Source of the DNA: Dimargaris cristalligena
Taxonomy: Eukaryota > Kickxellomycota > Dimargaritomycetes > Dimargaritales > Dimargaritaceae
NCBI GenBank assembly: GCA_027576995.1
Contig: JANBQC010000037.1
Span: forward strand, 1-64,000
Reading direction: 5' to 3'
DNA: 64,000 bases
Shown: piece by piece, positions 1 through 11,165 of the stretch
How positions within the stretch are numbered: the stretch's first letter is position 1
Layout of the letters: the number at the start of each line of letters is the position of its first letter
The notes under the pieces: model-generated
What the model was told of the DNA's origin: nothing
Seen by the model: only the letters and a program-made list of their open reading frames with translations
Databases searched by the model: none
Position numbers and translations under genes: made by a program

Positions 1-3000
1 GATGTGTACCGCGGCATATTCCGCCCTCTGGTGATGAGGACTGGCCATCCACAGTCCGGGGTTAAGTGCCGACCTCCAGATGGCACTATAAATACAATAG
101 TGTAATAAAAAAGAGCGCAAGGAAATTCGAATACTGGCTAGAGTCCGGTGGGTCTAGGGAAGGTGTGGTGGAATGAATATGAGGGGAGGATGGGTACTTT
201 ATATATTGGTGTCGGATGCTGGAGAAGCATGGATAGGGAAGAAAGCCCCACCGGGTCTGTATGGGAAAAGGGGAAATTATGTTTAACCAATATACATTAT
301 CCAGTGAGAAATGGTGATAGATAAATCACATACCCTGCCTGTGAGACACAACTGAGGAAAGGGGAACCGTTCCACCAAAAGAGGATGGGTGATCATTTCG
401 AACCAAGCCGCTGGAATAGGTCCCCGAGGACCCTAGAAACCAATCTACTTGCGCCAAGAAAATGCCACAGAGATGACCAAGCTGTAGCCATATAATTATG
501 TGCTCATTCTTCATGTTGGTACAATTCCAACCAAGGGAGGTTGGCACCACTCATGGGTGAGAGGTCAATAAACCCATCCACAATATGTGTTATCCAAGTG
601 AAGGAGACCTGTTGGGCTACATTGTGGCCCATTTATCCCCCACCATGGGAGAGGATGGCCATACCCCAACAGAGCCTCATCTCAGAGGAATAATACATAT
701 CACCCGATTGAATTATTCATTTAGTTGTCTGTCCCGCTTAGTCTCCTAGTTATTTCACGCAGTTCTCTAGCCCAACTCGGCCTTTTCGGCTGCACGATGG
801 TAGGGTCTTTAATAGGCAATACATCTAATTAGAGATAATTGTAAGTACGGAGGGAACTTCCTTGATTCATGTAGGGGAGCGGAGGATGAGATATTGGTAA
901 GTTCATATGGCCCTACATTAGTGCTGTTAGTATACTAGCTCCTCATTGACCGGGTACTATCACAGCTGTATGCATAAGATTGGGTGATTACAGTGTAACC
1001 CTGAGTGGTGAATCGTCCCCTTGGTTCCCTTTTAACCTAGTGTTCCGATTGGCTGTAGAGCTACCATTCAAGGAATGGCCACCGCATAAAGGTCCCCTGT
1101 TCATACTCCTCGTTGTTGAACTCAAGCTACAAAAAAATATTTTAAAAAAAAGGGTTCCAAAGATGCAAGGGAACAGCCAATAAACCAACTGGATACGGTG
1201 GTGTCGGCCTTCGCCCATCTTTCATCATCGCCTTTGGCTATTTTAGGATGGTTGAAAGTTTCCGATCTCCAACCAAGAATTCCCAATGACTATTTCGGTA
1301 CAGTTGTCCAATGGTTTTCCTTTCGACTCTTCCCTGTTCCTTTATGGTTGTGGTCGGGGCTGCTTGAGGGGAGATAGATAGCCCCTCTTTGGCTATACCT
1401 GTCTATGGCGGACCTTGGCAACTATATGGGTTTACAGTGTCTTTTGGTTTTCTCTTTTTGGCTGCCGCAGATACCACTCTAACTTTGAGCTTCCACCCAT
1501 TACCACTATGCATGGCCAGAAGCATACATATCACACAAATTATGGGAATAGACTATACCAGACTGTATCCCCTGCACCCCTAGATGAGAACTTATGAACA
1601 GCTAGGTGCCGCTATGCATCGAGCACACCACGACGAAGGCTTCACTTGGTAAATCTTGTAAAGCAGTTTGCCAAAACATTACTTCTGACCCAACAATTCC
1701 ACCCCCTCCACCATTTAGAGCTGCCGTTTTCACCTACACTCCCTCCCGACATTGGCCCCATGTTCACCCAAATGAGCTCTTTCATTCTCGAATTAAATCC
1801 AAAAGGGCTAGTTATTGGCCACCTTTCTTTTGACCCTTTGAGACTATTGTTCCTTGAGTTACAATGTAGGCCTATAACTACTCTTTAAGGGTGTAGGCCG
1901 GGTTCCCCTCCACTGTGTTAGAGGGAAAGCATTGGGCTGGCCCAGGTCTTCAACAAGCCAATAGGTCAGCAGCGTCGTAGGTTCCCTGATCTGGAAGTGC
2001 CTTTGTGATACCCCTCCAACACCATAATGTGCCGTGCTAAGAGCACCGGCTACGGTATGATTGTGATACCTTAGCCTAATGGGCTACGTTGGGTTGGAAA
2101 GCCCAGAACACACCAACTTCTCACCTCCACAATTTTTAACAGGATTTGTCAGCGGAGGGGTTATGTATGTACATGAGAAGTTCATACAGGGTGTCTAGCG
2201 AAAAATCCGTTGGATGAAACAACTATTACTGGTTGAAATCAAATCTACCGCCTAGTATCCCATATATCTTTTAAATCTTATATAGCTGGGCCGAATTTCA
2301 CCCATATGGGTTATTAGACATGTTACATCTGCCCCAACGGACGGATGCAATTCCGCGAGTACCAATGTATCTCCAACCCTGGCCGAGGATTGCACGGCCG
2401 GAAATCAAGATAACCAGCGGCCTGGCCATCCAGAATCCCCGGCCTTGGACTGTGAATAAGCCCGGTGCATTATAAACGATGGCCGCAGCCCAAGACCTTA
2501 CTATTGTTATCCATGACATTCGGGGCATAATCTCACCGTATTCCTTCTAGGCCCTTCTCAAGGTCTCCATTCAAAAACCGAGGGCTCCCTAGGCCCATCT
2601 GGAATGAACTGCCGCGTATGATAGAACTAGTACCGACTACATATAAAGGGTGCACTACCTATCACGTTTCATTTCCTTTGTTCACTAGCGCTCCCATTGC
2701 TATTACTTTTATTTCGCTCATTTATATCACACTCATCATCATCAGTTTATAAAAGTTCGCTCATAATTATTCGCCAATATAATAGAATAAAAATGATTAT
2801 CCATTTACAGTAAAAACGAATGTTTTCTATAGCTCATGAAATTCCTAAAATGTACTATGAGGACATATGAATTTAACACCCGCTACCTCGTCAGTGGAGC
2901 CAGTACTGGTTAGGTATAACCCAACAGCCAGGGACCTTGTTAGCCTCTTAACCGCAATGGCCTCATTTTGCACCTAGGCATATTCGCCTGTTATAACTAA

Positions 3001-3217
3001 TTTTTATTCAGAATAATTTGTTAGATAATAAATAGCAAGGGTCTAACGAAATATGCTATAGCGAAATCGAATGAATATTCATATATTTATGAAAGTAAAC
3101 ACTGGACACCAATCCTTTATAACAGGCACTCAAATAGGGATATAAATTGGACTATAATATAACCTCTTATTTCCGACAGGATTACAATGTAAATAAACGT
3201 CTGTCAATTTTGTCAAT
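1..3217. other. Left flank without a recognisable gene
   Basis: Both strands are broken by frequent stops and no family motif is visible. A more GC-rich patch at about 2320-2500 stays open for some 50 codons in a plus frame but matches nothing I know. The last 500 bases are AT-rich and probably hold the 3' end signals of the minus-strand zinc-finger gene that follows. A stretch near 771-786 resembles the 5' end of U2 snRNA but the match does not continue. Confidence 0.5.
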
Positions 3218-4531
3218 TTAAGACTTTTCCCTGAGATGTACCCCTTTAGTGTGCCTTCTAAGATTTGAAGCGGTTGTGAATGATCTTTGGCAATGTTCAC
3301 AAACAAATGGCCTCTCCCCAGTGTGCGATCTTAAATGAGTGGCTAGCCTACTAGGGCGCGTAAACGATGTCGTGCATCTATTACAGTGAATTTTTTTTAT
3401 CTCGCCGGCGCTGGAGTTACTGGCATGGGACTGGAGTTCAGATTCCTTCGTGGCCACAGAGTTACAGGGATTACAGGCATCAAGCGTTCCCTCGCCTAGT
3501 GTTGTCAAATCGCCATTCGGAGGAATACGGTTCGACAGTAAATCATCAGTTATCACGCCGGATTGGGTCGTCTTTTCGTGATGATCGTTTAAGTGGTCTA
3601 AGAGTTCGGTACAAGTGATAAATCGCGTTTGGCACTGGTCGCAAGTGTAAAGCGGATTCTTGGGGTCCTTAAGATCAATATGCATGATGCTGATGCCACG
3701 CCGCGCAAAAAGCGGTTCACAAAAGCCATCGGGGTAAGGCCTAACCCCAGTGTGTACTCCCATATGGACATCCAGCGTATTGGAGTTCTGAAATAAGCCC
3801 TCACAAAAGTTGCAGATGTGTGACTTGGCCCGAGCGATTGAGAGGCAATACTCGTCCAGAGCCTTTTGAAACTTGTACGAGAGCTCACAATGGTCAGAGA
3901 GAAAAGGCCTCTTCTTCACACTTTGTAATTTCGCTTGATCGTCACTGGGAACTAGCCCGGAGGGGCTAGGCAGGGTACGAAGGCGGGTCTCAGGGCCATC
4001 TCCCAATATTTTCTTCGTGGGCTGATTAGGTGGGCTGCCGTCTGATGCCCCTAGGCTTAAGGCGGTGGGATCCCAAGCCATGTCAACCAGATTGTTGAGG
4101 AAGCATGGGTCAAGGTCGACATTGACCCGATAATCATTGCCGTCCGGTGCGTTATACACGCTACCCGCGGGATTGGGAAGTGAAGCAAAGTACCCGGAAA
4201 CACCGCCGGGATTCTGGGCGCGATAGGGGCTGCTTAGTTCCTGGAAACTTGGGGCACTGCTGCCATCCACTGACGGTTCGAATGGATAATTGAATAGTTG
4301 CAAATCACTGGCGTCTGGCTGGCTTACATAATTATAATTATCGTCAAGTAGGGAGTCGATGGGGTGCGGTCCTAGGGCCGTATTTGAGGTGGGTTCATCG
4401 AAATTATAAAGGTAACTAGGGGTATAGAAAATTGCATTCTCTGGATTGACCTCAGATGGGTTTGGTTCGGTAGCCCTCGCTACAGTGAGTAGCCCCAACC
4501 ACAACAGCCCAGTTGTTTTGTGGGCTCTCAT
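3218..4531 (-). CDS. C2H2 zinc-finger protein with N-terminal signal-peptide-like segment
   Basis: A single open frame of 437 residues. Four good C2H2 fingers are visible, with first cysteines at about residues 240, 297, 383 and 411. The last two are tandem, joined by a TGERPF linker, the usual DNA-binding arrangement. Degenerate fingers lie near residue 270 (first cysteine missing) and near 350 (CNPC present, last histidine missing). Residues 1-20 are a charged start followed by a hydrophobic run ending in ARA, which reads as a classical signal peptide. Residues 21-200 are acidic, proline- and asparagine-rich and likely disordered. The start has A at -3 and the next in-frame Met is past residue 140, so the leader is hard to avoid unless an upstream intron is missed. 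Most likely a transcription factor by its fingers; the leader is unexplained. Specific function unknown. Confidence 0.8.
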   Translation of the reverse strand: MRAHKTTGLLWLGLLTVARATEPNPSEVNPENAIFYTPSYLYNFDEPTSNTALGPHPIDSLLDDNYNYVSQPDASDLQLFNYPFEPSVDGSSAPSFQELSSPYRAQNPGGVSGYFASLPNPAGSVYNAPDGNDYRVNVDLDPCFLNNLVDMAWDPTALSLGASDGSPPNQPTKKILGDGPETRLRTLPSPSGLVPSDDQAKLQSVKKRPFLSDHCELSYKFQKALDEYCLSIARAKSHICNFCEGLFQNSNTLDVHMGVHTGVRPYPDGFCEPLFARRGISIMHIDLKDPKNPLYTCDQCQTRFITCTELLDHLNDHHEKTTQSGVITDDLLSNRIPPNGDLTTLGEGTLDACNPCNSVATKESELQSHASNSSAGEIKKIHCNRCTTSFTRPSRLATHLRSHTGERPFVCEHCQRSFTTASNLRRHTKGVHLREKS

Positions 4532-5584
4532 TTTAGGGGACCGGATTGATAAAGGTTGTTGAAAATCAGGTGCAAAAGAGTTTCAGCTAAGGCAGGATAG
4601 AGACAAGACCGCACGTAAATAGTATCATTTAGCGATGATAAAATTATGAAATAATATATCGTCTGTTTTGCTGGGGGGGAGGGCAACATAAGAAGAGAGA
4701 AATATCTGCGAGAAAGCTAATGAGAAAGCGAGCTGGGGTGTATATATATTCAAATAATACTAGGGTTGGCTATGCCAAGATACACACATACATATACAGT
4801 TGGCGTAATACCGTGTTCCTCGCTGACCACCTCGTCGAGGATGGGATATTTCCAAGTATCACAGTATCACGCTCTGTGACCTCAACCATATGCCTATGTG
4901 TAATTGTCTGAAACAGGGGTGTGATGGTTTGAAGAACCCAACGATCCAATGGACCAGCGGACCCTCTGTTGCCGTCGTGGGCCATCCTATAAGCCAACGG
5001 GGCTGCACTGTTTTTCACAATCGTAGCACGAGAGAATATTACTCAGGCCGATGTGAAGACATTGTTGGTACTAAGATAAAGGCTGTCGCTGTAGTTTAGG
5101 CCCCCCTATGGTCATTGCCCATATTCTATTACCGCCGCTCCTAGATGCCTAGTTCAAAATACCTAATTTTGGTGTTAAGCCAACATTCACATCGTAACAG
5201 GCCGCTCGCTCAATGGTGTAACTAGTGTAACGGATGAAGAGGGCGCTGATATGCATTTCGGATTGGGGAGTTAATAAAAATAATATATTGTTATTGAAAT
5301 TACATAACAATATTTGACCAAATGCGAGGTTGGGTGGATATATAGCCGACTATTTAATCTAATGGACTAGCTGGTCCTTTTATAAATAGCAGTAAACGCG
5401 GAGAAAAATAGTATTGCAATGGCAGTGGCCTAGGTTAAATAAAAATATATACAATCTATAACCATAATAAACACCAGTGAAAAAGTATATTAGCAAATGT
5501 AATATAATATGTTGTGGGGTTTGGCGGGCTTTTCATCGGTGTCACGCCCACCGTACAGATGACTGTTGAGCGAAAACCGATACT
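4532..5584. promoter_or_regulatory. Intergenic region upstream of the C2H2 gene
   Basis: About 1 kb between the F-box-like gene stop and the C2H2 gene start, both on the minus strand. It must carry the promoter of the C2H2 gene and the 3' end of the F-box-like gene. Positions 5270-5510 are strongly AT-rich with poly(A)-signal-like runs. The small open frames at 4720-5100 show no family signal and overlap on both strands, so I read them as chance. Confidence 0.45.
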
Positions 5585-7189
5585 TCATTGGGTTCCAATA
5601 TACTGCGGGCAATTGAGGTGGGGATAGAGTTGTCTAAACTCCGACTCATCCCTCTCGGAGTTAAATTTTACTCGGAGAGTGCTAAGTTTAGGTAGGCGTA
5701 AGACTAGGACTGACAAGTCGTACAGCCTTTGGTATGCATTCAAACCCATCGAAGTGATAGAAGCGCTGCAAAAGGTCTCTTTTCCCAGGAGCGACAATTC
5801 AGAACTGTGGAAGCCGAAATCAACCACCGAAAGGTTAGAACATTGGGCGATTAGAGTTGCAATTGCCGAGGGGGAGCAAATACAGTCGCTGATGGTTAGG
5901 CGACGGAGACCCGGGAGGTTCCGACTTATTGATTGGCAGAGTTCGTCACTAAGCGGAAAACTGCGAAGGGCGAGTGCAACCAAATGGGACCACCTAAATG
6001 CGAATGGCTGGCTGAGCATGGGGTGGTCGGTTTGGTCCAGGAAACATAGTTTTTCCATAACGGTAAAATCCCAATCGAGGCTTTTTAATCGAGGGAATCG
6101 GGCTGGATTAAGAACCTGGGCCACGGTCCGGTGGGCGGCCAAGTGGTTGGATTCGATGGCCAAGACGACTAAACCCCGGAAAACCTGATGCTCCCAATAC
6201 TGGAGTAGATTCGGAAGTTGAGGGTACGGGGAAACCCGCAAGTGTTTTAATTGGGGAAGGTAAGGCAGCAAACCTTGGTAGAAATCGACGTCGAGAGACC
6301 CATCCTCGAATTTCAATGTCTGGAGAGTCGAGAAGAGACCGATGGTGACCAGGACGCCTTCCAAGTCCGCGAAATTTCTCGGACAGGTTATTCGTAAAGA
6401 GGGAATTTGGCTTAAATAGTGGCGGGTCGATATGGAGAACGCATCGTAGGTGACGCTTCGTAATCTGGAGCTATTACTAGTAGGTGGAATGAGAATGGCC
6501 AATTTTTGAAGGGGATGAGACAGCTCCGCTAGTATTTCGGCGTACTTGGGCCAGTCGGCAAAATCGATATCCTCGAGGATCACCGAGACCAGACGAAGGT
6601 TCGAACTATTACAAAACTTCCGCAGCTCCGTGAGTTGGTCATGCAAGGCCATATGTTCCACAGTATGAATGGTAAGTTCCCGCGTGACATCCCGAAGGGA
6701 CAACCCCGGGGAATAACCACCGACGGGATCCTCAAAGATAGCTTCGTGAAAGTAAGTACCGAACCCGTAGGCCATTCGAACCCGAAGTCGCAGCGAATGA
6801 CACACGGCGGCCAATGCTCGCTGTTCCGCGTTGGCTAAGCGGTGGATAATCCGCTGCCCATACTCTTGGTTAATGGGATGGAAAAACCACATGAGGAGTT
6901 GCAATCCGATCCTGGGATCGCTTGGGGGGGAAGCCGGGGCTTGGATTGGGGCTGGGACCATTATTCCCTCTGAGGATGAGCCAGAGTGGGTTTGGGATTC
7001 GGATTCGTCGGATTCACCCGAGGAGGTGGTCTCCCCGTCACCAGCCTGCTCTAACCAGTAGTCCCAGTCGGCGAAGTCTAAATGGCCATGCGGACGGGGG
7101 GCAGCTGAGACTGATATTTCAGTGGAGCCGACCATGAATGAATGTTCTTCGGAGGATTCAGATTCTGCGCGGCCGACTGGAAAAACCAT
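5585..7189 (-). CDS. F-box-like protein with leucine-rich repeats
   Basis: An uninterrupted frame of 534 residues. The N-terminal 80 residues are acidic and Ser/Gly-rich. Residues roughly 95-140 fit a degenerate F-box, with a Pro-Ile start, helix-like spacing and the segment LAAVCHSLRLRVRM resembling the conserved LxxVCRxxR core. The rest is a series of irregular leucine-rich repeats with LxxLxLxx-type spacing (for example LQTLKFEDGSL, LRRLTISDC, LSTLRVKF), typical of F-box/LRR substrate adaptors of SCF ubiquitin ligases. By family it would bind Skp1 through the F-box and a target through the LRR arc; no target can be inferred. It ends 1.05 kb upstream of the C2H2 gene in the same orientation. 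The F-box assignment is weaker than the LRR one. Confidence 0.72.
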   Translation of the reverse strand: MVFPVGRAESESSEEHSFMVGSTEISVSAAPRPHGHLDFADWDYWLEQAGDGETTSSGESDESESQTHSGSSSEGIMVPAPIQAPASPPSDPRIGLQLLMWFFHPINQEYGQRIIHRLANAEQRALAAVCHSLRLRVRMAYGFGTYFHEAIFEDPVGGYSPGLSLRDVTRELTIHTVEHMALHDQLTELRKFCNSSNLRLVSVILEDIDFADWPKYAEILAELSHPLQKLAILIPPTSNSSRLRSVTYDAFSISTRHYLSQIPSLRITCPRNFADLEGVLVTIGLFSTLQTLKFEDGSLDVDFYQGLLPYLPQLKHLRVSPYPQLPNLLQYWEHQVFRGLVVLAIESNHLAAHRTVAQVLNPARFPRLKSLDWDFTVMEKLCFLDQTDHPMLSQPFAFRWSHLVALALRSFPLSDELCQSISRNLPGLRRLTISDCICSPSAIATLIAQCSNLSVVDFGFHSSELSLLGKETFCSASITSMGLNAYQRLYDLSVLVLRLPKLSTLRVKFNSERDESEFRQLYPHLNCPQYIGTQ

Positions 7190-8544
7190 TATTGATGCTG
7201 GGAGTGGAGGTGAGGGAAATATGTAGTAGCTATATCGAATAAATAGGTGGCTAAAAAGATGATATATATATCGAAATGATAGAGAGAAAGCATAATTGAT
7301 ACCAGAGTAGGGTGTAGGGTATATATATATATATGTACATATAGCCGAAAGAGTGACCGTCCACGACTCGGAAAATGCAATGGTGCTGGGTAACCATGCA
7401 TATAGCCACCACGCCTATCCTAGGCAAGTTCATGGTTTATATTGGCCGGAAGTTTTTATTTTCGCGACTTCATAATAGCGGGGTGTTCTTGCTGTCAAGT
7501 ACATTCTACATTGACGCTACTCTGGCTGCAGTACGGGACTCTAGGCTTTTTCATTGCTCACACTACCTCCTTCAATATAGCAGCTATATGAATTCGAGAA
7601 TCATTAGTGCTGCTTAGATTTGAGCATGAACATAGGTTCAATTACTGGATTTCTCTGCCACTGGTCAACCCAGTCGCTGCCTGCCTGACTAATAAAGTAT
7701 CTTCCGAATGGATGCACAGCAGTTTAATAGCCAACCTTCGGTAATGAAAATATACATAATAAAAAAAGTACACCCATGAATATTCCTGATGTCTCTTCCT
7801 GGAGCCTAGCTTTTCGCGAAGTTCCTAGATTCATTGTCTGCTGTAGCTCGGTCGATTTTATTTTATTATCGCAGGCCGGGTGGCAGCTATTACCTAATGG
7901 GCCTTAGGATATTGGCCCTTCCTATTTCCTGACCATTGGGCACTTGGGTTCGGGATTTTTCGAGACCACCGGAATCTAGACATCGGACGATTAGCGGCAG
8001 ATCTACTCGCCAAAATGCCCTTTGAATTTTAGACTCGCCGTTGGGCATGCTAAATGGTACAACCTTGGATAAATCATACATTTGGCAATCTGGTGGTTTT
8101 TTATGCTAAATCCACGAAACAGCTTAGGTGGTGTATACTCCAGAGTGCTACTCCGAGGGCCATACAAGTTTTTCTAACTTCGTCGAATGACTACGCTCTA
8201 CCAGCCATAACCTTCGTTGGGGTTATTATCCAGAACAGGTATTAGGTCAAAATATTGGATATCACTCAGACTCTCCTGCAAACTCGTAAATTCAAATAGT
8301 CAAAATATGCAGCACCGATAGCTGCAAAGGTCACAGTGTTAGATCAACAACTTCTTCACCGTATGCCACCATTCCCCTCCCTTCTAGCCAGAGAGTTCCC
8401 CGATTTAAAAGAAACCAAGATGGGTGTATTTAATGACGCGGTAATTAATGAATCCAAAAGCTTGTTGGTACCATCCAAGTGGTCCTGACGCTAAATAAAG
8501 GCAGATAATCCAAATAAAGAGCAGCCGCCTGAGAATATGTAGGT
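7190..8544. other. Intergenic region between LCP5 and the F-box-like gene
   Basis: About 1.35 kb. The part next to 7189 is the promoter side of the minus-strand F-box-like gene and contains a short (TA)n run at 7319-7333. The part near 8544 is downstream of LCP5. Small open frames at 7375-7617 and 7890-8081 have no recognisable content. Confidence 0.45.
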
Positions 8545-10392
8545 CTATTTGGATTTGAATCGCTTGGTTTTCGGCTTTCGGCTGGGACCTGCCGATGCTG
8601 GGGCCGACTCCCGCTTCGATTGACCCCCGGTCTTTTGAATTGACCGCAGGGCAGCTGAGTTGGCAAAATCGTTGAGATTCTGTGGTTAGAAGGGAAATCG
8701 ATTATCAAGGTACGATTTTGGTTTTAAACGAAAATAATAATAATAAAGTTAGTAAGTGAGGATATTAGATCGGTAAATGCAAACGAGGTCGGATGGAAAA
8801 TTAAACAATGTATGGTCTGACTCTAAATTACCCTGATCCTCGGCACTTTAGTAATGCGTGTGGTAGCAGAGTAGACAGATGAAGGAGTACGAAACCCTCG
8901 CAAAGAAGAAACCAAAAATCGTATAATGGTGGGAGTAGGGGTAGGGGGGGGGGTTACCTACATTAAATTCGTGTTCCAGTTGACGGTACTGGGATTTCTT
9001 GGCCTCAATCCGATCCTTACGCGTAAGCTGCAACCGCGTGAAGTTGTCCTCTTCATAAGTGGTACGTTCCTTGAGTTTGCGCAGGTAGCCTTCGGACCCA
9101 CCCAGGCCGGAATTACCGTGCACTTCCTCCCGTTCCGGTCGATCATCCAGATCGGCCATAATTTCCCGTACGATGCTGGACTGCTGGGCCTTACGCTGCA
9201 GGTGCTCTTCGTAACGCTTACGCTTGGCGGTGGCTCGGGGATCTTCTTCAAAGTGAGTGGGGGCGACCCGTGGGGGCTGGTAAACTTGAGACTTGCCCGT
9301 AACGCGAGAAGCACCTGAAATGTTGGTTAAGCAAAGAAAATAAAATAGGGGAGTTGGTCCGCCAAGGTAATGTATAAGCCGAAAGAATAATGAGTAAGTT
9401 TAAACGATGCCAGGTTGGTAAAATTTCCTCTATCCGATACTAGTAACTATGGGCATCATGGCCAGCGGTACAAAAACCCCTAGAAAAGTCGGTTTACAAA
9501 CAGGTAGTTGGTGCCACTTACTATTGTTGATTTTCTCGGAAATGGCCTGCATGCCGCTGAGGTTAGGTTTGAACTGTAACGGATCCGCTTCTGTAATATG
9601 GGTAAACAAATAGAGGTTGGATAGATTTGGAGTGAGTAAACTCAAGGTCAACAAGTCCGGTGGCCGATGACCAAGAATAACATCACTTTCCATCAGAATT
9701 AAATTCAGTGTGGGCTATATAAATAGAGCTAATCCAGAAAAATAATAGACAAATCGACTTACCTTCGATGGCCTTTTGGGATTTCTCGTAAGCCTGCTCG
9801 GGGTGCTCCAAGGAGGCGGCCCGAAGAAGCTTGTCGACCTGGTATTTGATTTTAACCTCGAGCGGCCGGATTTTTTCGAGATAGACGCGATCTTCAATCA
9901 ACTTATCGATGACTGGGTGGTTGACAATCGACTCCCCCTGTAATTTGCGATGCATAATATAGACCACATTGGTCAGGTATTCCAAAAGCAGATGGTATTT
10001 AACTTCGAGCAGACTGATTCCCTCTGAGGTATCGGACTGGTCCGGGTTGTCGTGGATCCTGTGGGTGGGGGGGATTATGGTTGAATATGGAAATGTAGGG
10101 TTTGAAGTGATTAGAAGGGCTCGGATCAATATAGGCTTATGGAATGTGCTTTATCTAACTATGTAGGTCAGAAATCATTGGAGCATATCTCCGTAGACTA
10201 AATGGAGCTATTAAAAGGACCTCCAAAGGACTGGATTGGCTACTAGGAATGTATATGTATATTTTTAGGCTATTGAAAAAAAAAAACAGCAGGGGCCACT
10301 TACTCGGCACTTAGTTTGGTGACGTGGTTTTGGACGGCCTCGAGCTGAGCAAGCATGCCCTCGAGCCGTGGAGTAACGGCGGTACTATCCAT
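8545..10392 (-). CDS. LCP5: Lcp5/neuroguidin (Sas10/Utp3 family), 5 exons
   Basis: A spliced gene reconstructed by reading frame. Exons are 10392-10304, 10058-9763, 9590-9522, 9314-8962 and 8679-8545; the sum is 942 nt, giving 313 residues and TAG. All introns start with GT (mostly GTAAGT) and end with AG. The Sas10/Utp3 domain lies at about residues 44-125 (GISLLEVKYHLLLEYL, then VLEKIRPL-type EKIRPLEVKIKYQ). It is followed by DPLQFKPN, the basic motif YQPPRVAPTHFEED at 163-176, and YEEDNFTRL from 238, all characteristic of neuroguidin/Lcp5. The C-terminus is basic (KPKTKRFKSK). Family role: component of the nucleolar small-subunit processome, needed for 18S rRNA maturation at the early cleavage sites. 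It is divergently oriented to the Mpv17-family gene. The donor of exon 4 has a second GT four bases downstream; only the upstream one keeps frame. Confidence 0.93.
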
Positions 10393-11165
10393 GGTGACTA
10401 AACCGGATATGAAGGATATTATGAGAGACACCGACGACTAATGCGAAGTAGACTGGCGAAGGCGAATAAGGTATCTAATAGGACTAGGGAAAATAGTAAC
10501 AGGGTGATTAATGGAAGGGTCAATGAGTAAGTTGAAGGCCGAGAATGCGAATGGGAAAGTGGTTGTCAAGTATCCGCTTTTTTTTTTTGGCCCAAGGATA
10601 TATTTAATATACCGCTGGTAAGAGGTTAATGGGGTTTTCTTCATCCTGGTGGGTCTGCAAAGCCCTCTGGAATCAAGTAGAGAATGGATAAAAAGGGAGG
10701 ATCCCGGATAGGTCACGTGATCGATTACCTTGCCACCAGCGGCCAACGCTAATTATACCAAATCGATTAATGCTGCTGATAAGTGCACCTTTATCGCACG
10801 CACTACTTGTAGTTGCATCACCATGACGATCTTGGTAATGTTATTTTATTATGGAAATGTGACCTTCAAGCCACCCTAGGCCACACGTCACAATGTAGTT
10901 CCAGATTCATATATATATATATATATATATACACCTACTACTGCTTATATCTCTCTCTATAAACCCAGCCCTCCGTCTCTATTATGAAACGCCCTTCCCA
11001 TTTTATGTGCCATTTGATGAACTACTGCTTCCGAAACCCGCCCGGTTTCCCTCCACTTTATTAAGTACACTGCCCGATAAAAGTGAGCGCCGTTGGTCAA
11101 TAACCTTATCTATACTTCTTCTCTACTCACGTTCCCTTAAGTAACTTACTTACCTGCACACCACT
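10393..11165. promoter_or_regulatory. Divergent promoter region LCP5 / Mpv17-family gene
   Basis: 773 bases separate the two divergent starts, so both promoters lie here. An (AT)n microsatellite at 10909-10931 splits it. The plus-side leader (11105-11165) is pyrimidine-rich up to the ATG. No transcription-factor site can be named with confidence. Confidence 0.5.
10909..10931 (+). repeat. (AT)n microsatellite
   Basis: Eleven AT units in the shared LCP5 / Mpv17-family promoter region. Confidence 0.9.

Noticed and set aside
771..800. Segment resembling the 5' end of U2 snRNA (CTCGGCCTTTTCGGCT)
   Set aside because: The match is short, has an inserted base, and the branch-binding region that should follow is absent.
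11141..11160. ACTTACTTACCTG-like string similar to the U1 snRNA 5' end
   Set aside because: It sits in a pyrimidine-rich leader a few bases before an ATG and nothing downstream resembles U1.
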